Source: Bacteroidales bacterium (lineage in GTDB: Bacteria > Bacteroidota > Bacteroidia > Bacteroidales > WCHB1-69). Taken from it: a stretch of 64,000 bases of DNA. Where the stretch lies: assembly GCA_016290295.1 (NCBI GenBank), contig JAEETJ010000001.1, forward strand, positions 62,001 to 126,000, in the 5' to 3' direction. The translations under genes and the position numbers were made by a program. The notes beneath the pieces were generated by a model. The model made no database searches. It was not told where the DNA came from and saw nothing but the letters and a program-made list of their open reading frames with translations. Positions 29,885-40,152 of the stretch are shown piece after piece (positions within the stretch are counted from its first letter, which is position 1; every line of letters begins with the position of its first letter).

Positions 29885-29932
29885 CACTACCCCGGCCTTC
29901 GGCCACTCCTTCTTGAAGAAGGGGAATTTAAA

Positions 29933-30008
29933 TCTCCCCTCGAGCACAAAGTGCGAGACTCCCCTTGGGCAAAGCCCAACTCCCCTTGAGCGAAGCGAAA
30001 CTCCCCAT
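29933..30008. repeat. CTCCCC-hairpin array (family F, copy 2)
   Basis: CTCCCCTCGA-GCACAAAGTGC-GAG / ACTCCCCTT-GGGCAAAGCCC-A / ACTCCCCTTGAGCGAAGCGAA / ACTCCCC. Confidence 0.85.
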
Positions 30009-30049
30009 CTAACTACTAACACCTAAAACCTATAACCTAAAAAAATCCC

Positions 30050-30811
30050 ATGAATCAGACTATCGAAACTATATTACAGCACCGAAGCATTCGGAAATTC
30101 ACAACAGAGGAAGTCAGCAAAGAAGACTTGGATCTGATATTGCGTTGTGCATGCAACGGCTCCACTATGGGCAACATGCAATTGTTCAGCATCATCGTCA
30201 CCACCGACAAGCAGATGATGGAGAAGGCTGCACCATTGCACTTCAACCAGCCCATTGCCACCAACGCCCCGCTGATGCTGACTTTCTGCGCCGACCTGCA
30301 CCGTTTCAATCGCTACTGCGAGTTCCGCGGTGCCGCCACCGACTGCTACAGCAACCTGCAATCATACCAATGGGCCGTTACCGATGCCCTCATCGCCGCC
30401 CAGAATGCCTGCGTAGCCGCCGAATCCTTAGGTCTTGGACTCTGCTGGTTAGGCACTATCACCTATCAGATAGATAAGTTTATCGAACTGCTGAAACTGC
30501 CTAAAAATGTTATTCCCGTGGCTTGTATCTCCATTGGTCATCCCGACGAACAACCCGAGCTCACTGACAAATTGCCTGTGGAAACGATGATTCATCAGGA
30601 AACATATCAGGATTATTCAGAATATGACATCAACAGACTGTACAAGGAAAAGGAAGCCCATCCTAACACTCTGAAAGTCCTGGAAGAAAATAAATTAGAA
30701 AATCTTGCACAAGTTTTCACCGAAAGAAGATATACCAAGAAAGACAATGAGTTTTTCGCTGAAGTATTGAAGAAGGCCCTGCAAGACCAGGACTTTTTGG
30801 CCAAAGAATAA
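30050..30811 (+). CDS. Nitroreductase family protein (NADPH-dependent oxidoreductase)
   Basis: ILQHRSIRKFTTEEV; ESLGLGLCWLGTI. Confidence 0.88.
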   Translation: MNQTIETILQHRSIRKFTTEEVSKEDLDLILRCACNGSTMGNMQLFSIIVTTDKQMMEKAAPLHFNQPIATNAPLMLTFCADLHRFNRYCEFRGAATDCYSNLQSYQWAVTDALIAAQNACVAAESLGLGLCWLGTITYQIDKFIELLKLPKNVIPVACISIGHPDEQPELTDKLPVETMIHQETYQDYSEYDINRLYKEKEAHPNTLKVLEENKLENLAQVFTERRYTKKDNEFFAEVLKKALQDQDFLAKE

Positions 30812-31458
30812 TGGAAAATATTTTTGCACACGAACTGTCACGCTATTCCACCATTATTGTAGGAAATGGAGAGACTCCGCAGGAAGAAATCCCACTGCTG
30901 TTTCTTCAGCATGCCCGTTTCATTGTGTGCTGTGATGGGGCCTTGGAAAAATTGCTGCACATAGGCATTCAACCTAATGTGGTCATTGGTGACTGCGACT
31001 CCATTTCCGAAGAGCAACGAATCAAATTCAAGGATATCATTATTGAAGATCAGAACGAAGAATACAATGACCTGCAAAAAGCCCTGAAATACTGCCTCAG
31101 ACAGCAGTTCGGACCCGTAGCCGTGTTAGGAGCTTCAGGCCTTCGCGATGACCATCAGCTGGCCAATTTGTCTATTCTCAATATGTATTCAGAAACCATG
31201 GACCTCATCATGGTGAGCAATTACGGTATCTTTACCTTTATTGACAAAGATACAACATTTGCTTCTGTTTCCGGACAAGAGGTATCGGTTTTCAGTTTTG
31301 ACGGACAAGCGATTTTCAGTTTCGAAGGCTTGCGATATCCCGTTCAAGACCGTCGTTTCACCCAACTATGGGAAGGCAGTCTGAACAAAGCAACAAGCGA
31401 GCGTTTCACCGTGAAAGTCAGTGGCGGAAGAGGAGTGGTATTTAGGGAGTTCAATTAA
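30811..31458 (+). CDS. thiN: Thiamine pyrophosphokinase/thiamine diphosphokinase
   Basis: CCDGALEKLLHIGIQPNVVIGDCDSI, EDQNEEYNDLQKAL, GASGLRDDHQLANL. Confidence 0.9.
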   Translation: MENIFAHELSRYSTIIVGNGETPQEEIPLLFLQHARFIVCCDGALEKLLHIGIQPNVVIGDCDSISEEQRIKFKDIIIEDQNEEYNDLQKALKYCLRQQFGPVAVLGASGLRDDHQLANLSILNMYSETMDLIMVSNYGIFTFIDKDTTFASVSGQEVSVFSFDGQAIFSFEGLRYPVQDRRFTQLWEGSLNKATSERFTVKVSGGRGVVFREFN

Positions 31459-31497
31459 CAATTAACAATTAACAATTAACAATTAATAATTAATAGT
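31452..31497. repeat. AATTAAC heptamer tandem repeat (family B) starting at thiN stop codon
   Basis: (CAATTAA)n, about 5-6 units. Confidence 0.85.
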
Positions 31498-31500
31498 TGT

Positions 31501-31594
31501 TACTTCTAATCACTATCCCCTATCCCCTATTCACTACCCACTAATCCCTGCTACCTACTAACTTCTAACTACTAACTTCTACCTGCTACCTATT
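31501..31594. repeat. Degenerate TAGGTAGCAGGTAGAAGTTAG-type repeat (family D) abutting MacB-like stop
   Basis: Reverse complement GAATAGGTAGCAGGTAGAAGTTAGTAGTTAGAAGTTAGTAGGTAGCAGGGATTAG... Confidence 0.7.
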
Positions 31595-32810
31595 CATATC
31601 TCAGGGCGGCGATAGGATCCATATTGGCGGCTTTCTTGGCTGGGTACCAACCGAAGAAAATACCTGTGGCGGCACACACCAAAAATGACACCAAAATGGC
31701 AGTCTGGCTCACCACAAAAGGCCACTTCAGGAAATAGGAAAGCAAATACGACAGGATCAATCCGAAGATTATTCCTATCACACCGCCTATCAAACTTAGG
31801 ATCACACTTTCCGACAGGAATTGCAGCATGATGTCGCGGTTTTGCGCACCGATAGCCATACGCAAACCAATTTCCTTGGTTCTTTCGGTAACGGTCACAT
31901 ACATGATATTCATAATGCCGATACCACCCACAATCAACGAGATAGAAGCGATGGCGGCCAGCAACATCGTCAACATCTGCGTCACCGAGCTCATGGTGCT
32001 CAGCAGCTCCTCCTGGGTACGAATGTCAAAATCATCCTCTGCACCTTGGGCAATCTTGTGGTTGGCACGCAGAATATATGTAATCTCAGTGGCTGCCAGC
32101 TCAGATTCCTCTTCGGAAGTCGCCGAAGCAAACAGCATGTTGAAGTGTGTGATAGCCATAAAACGCTTTTGCACAGTGGTATATGGGGCCAATACGATAT
32201 CGTCCTGGTCTTGTCCCATCTGGTTCTGACCTTTGGATTCCAGCACCCCGATAATCTTCATCGGGATAGAACCAAAACGCACCACCTGCCCTATCGGATT
32301 TTCCCCATTGGTGAATAGATTATCCACCACCGTCTTACCCACCACACAAACTTTATTGTAGGTTTTTACATCTTCATCACTGAACATAATGCCACTTGCC
32401 AGCTTGTACATACGAATGTCAAGATAGCAAGGAGAAACTCCCTGAATCTGGCCTGGATGGTTGTTCGAGCCAAACACCAGTTGCGCCCCTGTACTCACTG
32501 ATGGAGACACATGGGCCACATAGCGGGTATTTTGCTCCAAAGCACGCAAATCTTTCATATCCAACGATTTTGCACTGGAGTTTCCCATATTGACACCTCC
32601 ACGCATCTGCCGTGCCGGCATGATCATAATCATGTTGGAACCCATGCCTGACAGCTGCTCACGCACACTCAAAGTGGAACTCTGCCCCAAACTGACCATG
32701 GCAATCACGGAGGCGATACCGATAATGATACCCAACATGGTCAGAAAGGCCCTGCTTTTGTTCCTCAGCAAGGCTTTGATGGCTATTTTGATAAGATTCA
32801 ATATATTCAT
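31590..32810 (-). CDS. ABC transporter permease (MacB-type)
   Basis: FLTMLGIIIGIASVIAMVSLG, VGGIGIMNIMYVTVTERTKEIGLRMAIGA. Confidence 0.93.
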   Translation of the reverse strand: MNILNLIKIAIKALLRNKSRAFLTMLGIIIGIASVIAMVSLGQSSTLSVREQLSGMGSNMIMIMPARQMRGGVNMGNSSAKSLDMKDLRALEQNTRYVAHVSPSVSTGAQLVFGSNNHPGQIQGVSPCYLDIRMYKLASGIMFSDEDVKTYNKVCVVGKTVVDNLFTNGENPIGQVVRFGSIPMKIIGVLESKGQNQMGQDQDDIVLAPYTTVQKRFMAITHFNMLFASATSEEESELAATEITYILRANHKIAQGAEDDFDIRTQEELLSTMSSVTQMLTMLLAAIASISLIVGGIGIMNIMYVTVTERTKEIGLRMAIGAQNRDIMLQFLSESVILSLIGGVIGIIFGLILSYLLSYFLKWPFVVSQTAILVSFLVCAATGIFFGWYPAKKAANMDPIAALRYE

Positions 32811-32813
32811 AGT

Positions 32814-33554
32814 CTAAATCTTAAACTCTTTATATTCTTGCAAGGCCTTGGCTGCCGACTGTGTTTCTACCATACTGTCCTCAATAATATTGCCATCTCT
32901 CAACTTGATGGTACGAGTGGTAAACACGGCTATATCAGGCTCATGTGTTACAAAAGCGATGGTTTTGCCTTTGTCATGCAAATCCTGGAACAAACTCATA
33001 ATCTCGTAAGAGGTACGGGTATCAAGGTTACCGGTAGCCTCATCCGCCAGCAAAATGACCGGATCATTGACCAACGCGCGGGCAATGGCCACACGCTGCT
33101 GCTGACCACCAGACAACTGGTTAGGCATGTGCATCATACGGTTTTCCAGTCCCACGGCCAACAAGGCCTGCTCCGCTCTTTGATGGCGTTCCTTGGCCGA
33201 CACCTCAGAATTGTACATCAACGGCAACTCCACATTCTCGATGGCTGTGGTACGCGCCAGCAAATTGTAATTCTGGAAGACGAAACCTATCTTCCGATTA
33301 CGCAAGGTGGATAATTCCTTTTTCGACAGCGTGTTCACTGATACTCCGTCGATGCAATAGTCGCCGGAAGTAGGACGGTCAAGGCAACCCAAGATATTCA
33401 GCAGGGTGGATTTTCCCGAACCACTGGTGCCCATGATGCTTACAAACTCCCCTTCCTTCACGGAGAAAGTGACTCCATTCAGCGCGTGCACATCCTCGTT
33501 ACCTACCCGGAAAATGCGCTTCAAATCCGTTATTTTGAGAATTTCATTGCTCAT
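32814..33554 (-). CDS. ABC transporter ATP-binding protein (MacB/LolD-type)
   Basis: IMGTSGSGKSTLLNILGCLDRPTSG, LSGGQQQRVAIARALVNDPVILLADEATGNLD. Confidence 0.95.
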   Translation of the reverse strand: MSNEILKITDLKRIFRVGNEDVHALNGVTFSVKEGEFVSIMGTSGSGKSTLLNILGCLDRPTSGDYCIDGVSVNTLSKKELSTLRNRKIGFVFQNYNLLARTTAIENVELPLMYNSEVSAKERHQRAEQALLAVGLENRMMHMPNQLSGGQQQRVAIARALVNDPVILLADEATGNLDTRTSYEIMSLFQDLHDKGKTIAFVTHEPDIAVFTTRTIKLRDGNIIEDSMVETQSAAKALQEYKEFKI

Positions 33555-33557
33555 AGC

Positions 33558-34790
33558 TTATCTTTGTTTGCGTTGGGGAGGTCCCATCATAAACGGGTTG
33601 TTTCCATCTTTCTGGGGTTTGCCAGGCATTTTCATCTCAGTCACAGAGAGTACCACTTCGTCACCCTCACGCACCCCCTCTTCAATCAAGGATTTGGCGC
33701 CATCATTCAAACCGGTCTTCACACTTACCTGCTCCACAATATTCTGATGCTTCACCCATACTGTCTTGGAGCCCACATCCTTCAAACTCTGGGTCAACTC
33801 CTCTTGATTAGCATACAGTTCCTTGAAATTGAATCCTTGCTTCTGCATAACAGCCATTGTCATCTTGTCCATGTTGAAATACAAGGCTTCCATAGGAACC
33901 GACACACCCACTTCCTTGTTCACAATGATGGAAACGCTGGCGGTCATACCTGGGAACAGCTTTTCTTCTGGATTCGGCGCATCAATGATGACGGTATAAG
34001 TTACCACATTGGAGGTCACCGTGGGCTCTAAACGCACTTGTTTCACGGTACCTGTGAACACATCTTCTGGGAAAGCGTCCACCGTAAAAGTCACCGGCTG
34101 GCCTACTTTCACCTGGCCTATATCGGCCTCATCCACATTGGCTTCCACCTGCATTTCCGTCAGGTTATTGGCGATGGTGAACAGCGTCGGTGTGCTGAAG
34201 GATGATGCCACGGTCTGTCCTTCTTCCACAGCCTTGTTGAGTACCACGCCCGAAATTGGTGAGTAAATCATGGCATAACCCAAATCCACCTTGGCTTTCT
34301 GGCAATTGGACTTAGCCGTCACCAACTGGTTTTTCGCCCTGATCAGCTCATCTTCAGCAGCATCCAATGCTTCCTGCGTAGCTGCTTTGTTGTCGAACAA
34401 AGTCTTGGTTCTGTCATAGTTACGTTGTGCCAAGGTCAGATTGCTCTGGGCACTAGACAACTGCGCCTCAGACTGTTGCACTTGCTCCGACAAAGTAGAG
34501 CGGTCCAATTCGGCCAGCAAATCGCCTTTTTTCACTTCAGAGTTGAAGTCCACATACAATTTCTCGACTTTACCAGACACCTGCGTACCTACATCCACCT
34601 TATATACAGGTTGGATTTCGCCAGTAGCCGTAACTGTCACCTCGATACTGTCGATTCGGGCACGTTCGGTATTCAGCATCATTTCGTGGGATTTGCCCGA
34701 TTTCAAGGCAAAAAGAACCACCAGAAAAATGATGAGCACCAACGCAATGATGCCCCAGATAATCAGTTTTTTCTTCTTTTTTGCTTCCAT
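33558..34790 (-). CDS. Efflux periplasmic adaptor subunit (MacA-like)
   Basis: GEIQPVYKVDVGTQVSGKVEKLYVDFNSEVKKGDLLAELD; coiled-coil hairpin. Confidence 0.92.
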   Translation of the reverse strand: MEAKKKKKLIIWGIIALVLIIFLVVLFALKSGKSHEMMLNTERARIDSIEVTVTATGEIQPVYKVDVGTQVSGKVEKLYVDFNSEVKKGDLLAELDRSTLSEQVQQSEAQLSSAQSNLTLAQRNYDRTKTLFDNKAATQEALDAAEDELIRAKNQLVTAKSNCQKAKVDLGYAMIYSPISGVVLNKAVEEGQTVASSFSTPTLFTIANNLTEMQVEANVDEADIGQVKVGQPVTFTVDAFPEDVFTGTVKQVRLEPTVTSNVVTYTVIIDAPNPEEKLFPGMTASVSIIVNKEVGVSVPMEALYFNMDKMTMAVMQKQGFNFKELYANQEELTQSLKDVGSKTVWVKHQNIVEQVSVKTGLNDGAKSLIEEGVREGDEVVLSVTEMKMPGKPQKDGNNPFMMGPPQRKQR

Positions 34791-34866
34791 ATAGTGTGTT
34801 TCTTTGTTGAACTGTTTAATTGTTTATTTGTTGAAGGTCTTAGTTTTTAATTCTTAGTTCTTAATT

Positions 34867-36195
34867 TTATAAGGTCACGGGGACGCCCATCAGGATGTCG
34901 AGAATCTTGCGCTGCAGGACAAATGAATATTTGTTCTGCATGTATGTATTCAAGGCTGAAAGGTAATTATTCTGCTGAGTAAGCAGGTCAGCGGCGGTGA
35001 TTGAGCCGTACATGAACTTCATGTTATAGGCGTTGAAATTGGCAGCGTAGGCCTTCTCTCTAATTGTCGATACCCGATAATTATTCTCCGCTTCATTCAC
35101 TGAGATATAATATTTCTCGAGATCCTGCAGAACGCTGTTTTGCTGGGCCAGCAAGTCATTCTCAGCCTGTTGCACGCCTATTTTCGCCAGTTTCACATTG
35201 GCTCGCGCACGATTCTGATTGTAAATGGGGATATTAAGTGACAGGCCCACATTCTCGCCCAAACGCTCGCCCAACTGGGTACCGAAATCTCCATTTTTGG
35301 CGGAATATCCCGTGCTCACACCCGCATTCAAATTCAGGGAAGGATAATAAGATGACTTGGCGATTTTCACATCATAATTGGCACTTTCGATGCGATTTTT
35401 ACTGTATTTCAACTCTGGCAAATAATCAAAGGCTTTATCAATCACCTCCTGAAGAGTCGGGATGGTCAAATTTTGCATCATGGCGGCAGTATCAGGCTTT
35501 ATCAACTCGATATTTGCCGAAGGATTCATGGCCAACAAAATTTTCAGTGTGATGTAATTGTTGTTCAGTGCCAGCAAAGTGTTTTCATAATTGGCGGAAT
35601 CCGATACATATTGCGCTTCCAACAACAGGTAATCGCTTTCCAGAATCTGTCCCACTTTGAAACGCTGATATCCCTGCTCCATCTGCTCCCGGCTTTTATT
35701 GATCACTTCCTTCTGATAGACAGATAATTCCTCATTCATCAGGATATTCAAAAAAGCCTGTACAATCTGGATATTGACTTGGTTCTTCTGTTGCTCCAAT
35801 GCCAATTCCGACTGGGTAATATTCAATTTCCGCTGTTTTATTGTGTTGAATGTATTCAAGCCATTGAAGAGTGTAATACCTGCGGAAAGTCCATAGTTTC
35901 CAGTCCAGTCAACACCGCCATTGGTGGAGCTGTGTGAATTGGAAAAGCCTTGGGAAGCGGATGCCGACACCGTAGGTGACATCTGCAATTTAGCTTGTTT
36001 GTAATTGATTTCCGAAACAGACTGGTCCAGTTTGGCGTTCTGCAAGGTATAGTTATGTTCCTCAGCATATTTCAGACAGCCTTCCAAACTGAGACGTGTA
36101 GGCTGTTCCTGGGCGAACGATAGCTGCAACAATCCCAACAAAACAGCACAAAACAAAAATATATTCCTCTTCATTTTTAGAAATTTTTCATGCAT
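34867..36195 (-). CDS. TolC family outer membrane protein
   Basis: Signal peptide; LSLEGCLKYAEEHNYTLQNAKLDQSVSEINYKQAKLQMSPTVSASASQG. Confidence 0.92.
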   Translation of the reverse strand: MHEKFLKMKRNIFLFCAVLLGLLQLSFAQEQPTRLSLEGCLKYAEEHNYTLQNAKLDQSVSEINYKQAKLQMSPTVSASASQGFSNSHSSTNGGVDWTGNYGLSAGITLFNGLNTFNTIKQRKLNITQSELALEQQKNQVNIQIVQAFLNILMNEELSVYQKEVINKSREQMEQGYQRFKVGQILESDYLLLEAQYVSDSANYENTLLALNNNYITLKILLAMNPSANIELIKPDTAAMMQNLTIPTLQEVIDKAFDYLPELKYSKNRIESANYDVKIAKSSYYPSLNLNAGVSTGYSAKNGDFGTQLGERLGENVGLSLNIPIYNQNRARANVKLAKIGVQQAENDLLAQQNSVLQDLEKYYISVNEAENNYRVSTIREKAYAANFNAYNMKFMYGSITAADLLTQQNNYLSALNTYMQNKYSFVLQRKILDILMGVPVTL

Positions 36196-36297
36196 ATAAT
36201 TTATTTATAACATTAATATAAGGAGGATGGTTTAAAACATTTTTCATTTTTTCCTACAACGATGCATATTTTGCAGAACCATCATAACATAAAGGCA

Positions 36298-39200
36298 CTA
36301 CTGAAAAGGCTGTAAGTATATCAAGCGACTATGCACATTCTTATAACCCATTTGCTCCAGTAACGCACAATACTCATCCAACTGCTTCTGATAATCATCA
36401 TCCTCCTTACCCGTCTTATAATCTATCACCATTACCTCATCATCCATGAAGACAATACGGTCGGGACGGCGAAGCTGACCATTGGGGCACAATATGGAGG
36501 TCTCATTCAACACCGTAACTCCTGGAGCGAAATACGGATTAAGGCTGGAATCATTCATAATTTCGCGCAGAGCGGCCCCTAATATCTGCTTGTCTTCAGC
36601 ATTGTCTATCGTTGCCAACACCTCCGCCAGTTCTTCCTCATTCTGCGGAAACACTTGCAAGGTAGACAAAAAATCGTGGATAAAGACACCCAATTCCTGT
36701 TTGTCGCTCATGCCTCTTCCACACAGCAACTGCTCCGAATTTAAGGTAAAATCAGAAGAATACAAAGGTCCTACCTGTTGTTGAGAAGATGTTTTGTGAA
36801 ACGCCACTTCATTTGCCTTGGGGTTGGTGAAATCCTTATTCCCAAACCAAAATTCCTTTGGCAGAGAAGAAATGCACGGCATATCTTCTTTTTCCTCAAG
36901 AGTATGGACAAAACCGTTTAGGAACTTAGCATAATTGCCATTCCTCTGTTCAGGATTTCCAGTTATGATATATAAAACATTCTTTGCTCGCGTATGTGCC
37001 ACGTAAATCACATTTATATTGTCGATATTCGTCATGGTAGCCTCTTCGGCAGCAAAATCGGCAAAAGAAGAGTCTTCCAAGGCGGACTTGCTGGTCTTAA
37101 TCAAGAAATACGGCAAGCCGAAACGACATTTATCATCCTTCACCCAAACCGTTTCTTTACCGTTGCCCGCACGGTAATTTTTCATCGGATAAATCACCAC
37201 CGGATACTGCAACCCTTTGGACTTGTGAATGGACATCACCGTTACCGCATCAGTCTCTTTAGATGAGGTAATCGACAGTCCCCTACCCTTTTCTTCCCAC
37301 CATTTCACACACTGGGTTAAATCAGAGAACTGGGCATTGAAATTGTCGTAAATCGCATCCATAAACGCCACGATGTAGGCGTCCGCAGTTGAAATATGGT
37401 AGGCTAACAACAATTCTTTGACAATTGTAAAGACTGGAAATGACAATAACGTAGTAATATTGAGCAACTTATCCGCATCCACTTGGTCACCTAATGAACG
37501 GACATACTGTGCAAAACCATCTTCCTTACTGATATAATCTATCACTTCGGTATAAAGGCCTTGCCTCATCTCTTTATTGTTCACAAAATACTCAGCAATA
37601 GACAGTTGTACCAGTTTATCCGATGGATTCAACAAATACTTCAGCGTATTCACAATCAGCACTACCTCTTTAGATGACTCCAACAAAAGCGAATCCGATG
37701 AGATTACAGGGATATTATTGGAAGAAAGATAGTTGGCTATCTCGCCGCAAATACTGTTCGATTTTGCTAGAATAGCCATATCTCCATATTTGTAATGCCT
37801 ATCCTGTGCATCCCTAACAGCCTTCAAGGCCTCCTCGTAAAGATATTCATCCCCATCATCTTCTGTCATAAATCTCACATACACAAAACCATCGCTCTTA
37901 CTGGGAATTTTTTGCTCCAGATCCTTATAATACTGTTTCAGTAACTCATTCTTACCGAAATGAGTATCACACAAATATCTGAAAAACAGATTATTAAATT
38001 CAATCACCGACTTTAACGAACGGTAATTCACATCCAATGGATGTATTTCAAAATCATCTTCTGCAACAATATCCTCTTTCAAATTCTCACGCAAACCCTC
38101 CCACGATGACAGCTGATTCAGCAGTGCCGAATCCCCGTTGCGAAAACGGTAAATGGACTGTTTCACATCGCCAAACAGAATAGTTTCCCCGACCTCTCCA
38201 AACTGATTAGAACCCGATAAAGCATTTTTAATCAAGGGTTTGAGATCTTCCCATTGCATCTTCGACGTATCCTGAAACTCATCAATAAAAAAATAAGAAT
38301 ACTTATTGCCTATTTTCTCATAGATATAAGGCGTATCAATATCCTTGATTTCGTCATAGATTCTGCCATTCGACTCACTAAGAAAGAATAGATTATCTCT
38401 TAGCTTGATATCTTCCATGATATCCCTCAAATCAAACAACAGCAACAAAGAAGAGGAGCACTGAGTCACTATAGCCAATTCTCTAAGGGAATTCTGGCCT
38501 TCGACCACTTTGTTGTATACCGTAACAATAGTCGGTTGCACCTGTTTATCTTCCGGAGAAGGCTTCTTCAAAACCGACTCCGCAGCCATGGCCTTTTGCA
38601 CGTATGAGTTCGGAGATCTCAATGGATTGTCGGACAATCCTTTCACCCAACCATAAACCCCATTCTTTCCATACGAAAATTCAGAAACGTCTTTGTTCAA
38701 GGAATCTATCAAACCTTGCAGTTTCTCGATATTATCTTTCAGGATTTTTTCGCCAGCAGCCTTCTTCTGGTTCAGCTCCATGACGGTCTCTTCCAATTTA
38801 TTCACCTCACGACCACTCTGCTCAACCTTCTCTTGATACAACACATCAAGTGCTTTGGATGCCTCGAATGCGCTTTCATTATAGATTGTGGCCAGCATAT
38901 TTTTCAACTCTCCCTCCAGTTGCCATCTTCCCTTCTCGCTCATTTGCTTGTCAACAAGGAACATAAATCTGTTGAACAAACTTTTGTCACGCTTCGACAG
39001 CTTGTTCATCAACATATCCACCGTTTGGTTATAACAATCCGACAAGTCTATTGTGACATTGTAATTCATGTTGATACCCAAATCGAAGGCAAAAGAACGG
39101 ATGATACGCTGAAAAAAGCTATCGATGGTGCTAATGGTAAAATTGGGATAATCGTACAGTATTTCTTTCAGGAGAATTTTTGCTTTCTCTTGAAAATCAG

Positions 39201-39468
39201 CATCGCTGATATTCTTAAAATCAGGTATTTCCTTTAGAATATCATAGATTACCTTCTCTGTTTCTTTCAGTGAGGAAGGCGAAACAAAAGCAAAAGTTGT
39301 CAATGTCTTGACGATACGGTCCTTCATCTCCGCTGTCGCATTATTGGTGAAGGTAACCGCCAGTATATGTCTGAACTTTTTGGGGTTTAACAGGCACAAT
39401 GACAAATACTCGGCCACCAGACTGGTGGTCTTGCCCGAGCCTGCCGATGCCTTATAAACCTTGAACAT
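36298..39468 (-). CDS. UvrD/AddA-like helicase-nuclease with C-terminal PD-(D/E)XK domain
   Basis: VYKASAGSGKTTSLVAEYL, AVTFTNNATAEMKDRI, FIDEFQDTSKMQWEDL, VMSIHKSKGLQYPVVI; C-term MVIDYKTGKEDDDYQKQLDEY. Confidence 0.92.
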   Translation of the reverse strand: MFKVYKASAGSGKTTSLVAEYLSLCLLNPKKFRHILAVTFTNNATAEMKDRIVKTLTTFAFVSPSSLKETEKVIYDILKEIPDFKNISDADFQEKAKILLKEILYDYPNFTISTIDSFFQRIIRSFAFDLGINMNYNVTIDLSDCYNQTVDMLMNKLSKRDKSLFNRFMFLVDKQMSEKGRWQLEGELKNMLATIYNESAFEASKALDVLYQEKVEQSGREVNKLEETVMELNQKKAAGEKILKDNIEKLQGLIDSLNKDVSEFSYGKNGVYGWVKGLSDNPLRSPNSYVQKAMAAESVLKKPSPEDKQVQPTIVTVYNKVVEGQNSLRELAIVTQCSSSLLLLFDLRDIMEDIKLRDNLFFLSESNGRIYDEIKDIDTPYIYEKIGNKYSYFFIDEFQDTSKMQWEDLKPLIKNALSGSNQFGEVGETILFGDVKQSIYRFRNGDSALLNQLSSWEGLRENLKEDIVAEDDFEIHPLDVNYRSLKSVIEFNNLFFRYLCDTHFGKNELLKQYYKDLEQKIPSKSDGFVYVRFMTEDDGDEYLYEEALKAVRDAQDRHYKYGDMAILAKSNSICGEIANYLSSNNIPVISSDSLLLESSKEVVLIVNTLKYLLNPSDKLVQLSIAEYFVNNKEMRQGLYTEVIDYISKEDGFAQYVRSLGDQVDADKLLNITTLLSFPVFTIVKELLLAYHISTADAYIVAFMDAIYDNFNAQFSDLTQCVKWWEEKGRGLSITSSKETDAVTVMSIHKSKGLQYPVVIYPMKNYRAGNGKETVWVKDDKCRFGLPYFLIKTSKSALEDSSFADFAAEEATMTNIDNINVIYVAHTRAKNVLYIITGNPEQRNGNYAKFLNGFVHTLEEKEDMPCISSLPKEFWFGNKDFTNPKANEVAFHKTSSQQQVGPLYSSDFTLNSEQLLCGRGMSDKQELGVFIHDFLSTLQVFPQNEEELAEVLATIDNAEDKQILGAALREIMNDSSLNPYFAPGVTVLNETSILCPNGQLRRPDRIVFMDDEVMVIDYKTGKEDDDYQKQLDEYCALLEQMGYKNVHSRLIYLQPFQ

Positions 39469-39484
39469 AGTCTTTTACAAAAAA

Positions 39485-39964
39485 CTAATCCAAAGTTGAT
39501 TCCAAAACTTTTTTCTCCATGGTGCGACGATAATCCGCCAGTTTAGCTGCGATACTATCGTCGAAAGCACCTAAGATTTCTACGGCCAAAAGTCCGCCGT
39601 TCTTAGCGCCATCGATAGCCACCGTAGCCACTGGGATACCACCCGGCATCTGTACGATAGACAGGAGAGAATCCAGACCATTCAAAGCAGCGCTTTTAAT
39701 CGGGATGCCTATCACGGGCAAAGTAGTTTTAGCCGCCGTAATACCCGCCAGATGAGCCGCGCCACCCGCACCGGTAATGATGACCTTCAGGCCTCTTTCG
39801 CGTGCGGTAGAGGCGTATTCTATGGCCTTTTCAGGTGTGCGGTGTGCACTGATGACAAATTTTTCATACGGAACGCCAAATTCTTCCAGCACGTCACAGG
39901 CGGCCTTCATGGTGTTCCAATCGCTCTTAGAGCCCATTATAATTCCAACAAGAGGGGTGTTCAT
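39485..39964 (-). CDS. purE: 5-(carboxyamino)imidazole ribonucleotide mutase
   Basis: [52 protein letters not shown]. Confidence 0.97.
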   Translation of the reverse strand: MNTPLVGIIMGSKSDWNTMKAACDVLEEFGVPYEKFVISAHRTPEKAIEYASTARERGLKVIITGAGGAAHLAGITAAKTTLPVIGIPIKSAALNGLDSLLSIVQMPGGIPVATVAIDGAKNGGLLAVEILGAFDDSIAAKLADYRRTMEKKVLESTLD

Positions 39965-40006
39965 AGTTTTACAGGTTTTAGGGATTAGGTTTCAGGTTTT
40001 AGTAGG

Positions 40007-40026
40007 GACGCACTGCGTGCGTCCGC
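40007..40026. repeat. Perfect short hairpin GGACGCAC-TGC-GTGCGTCC
   Basis: 8-bp arms, 3-nt loop, in the purE/NUDIX intergenic region. Confidence 0.75.
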
Positions 40027-40097
40027 AGGGGAGTTTCGCACTACGTGCTCAAGGGGAGTCTCGCTTCGCTCGAGGGGAAAGCTGCGCAGGGGGAGTT
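40023..40097. repeat. CTCCCC-hairpin array (family F, copy 3, reverse orientation)
   Basis: GGGGAGTTTC-GCACTACGTGC-TCAAGGGGAGTCTCGCTTCGCTCGAGGGG. Confidence 0.85.
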
Positions 40098-40100
40098 AGA

Positions 40101-40152
40101 TCATTCTTAGTTCTTAATTCTTAGTTTTCAGTTTTCAATTTTCAGTTTTCAT
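40101..40152. repeat. Degenerate AGTTCTTAATTCTTAGTTTTCAGTTTTCAATT repeat (family C) entering the NUDIX fusion 3' end
   Basis: Reverse complement encodes KTEN-stop; similar block at 34841-34866 after tolC-like gene. Confidence 0.7.
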
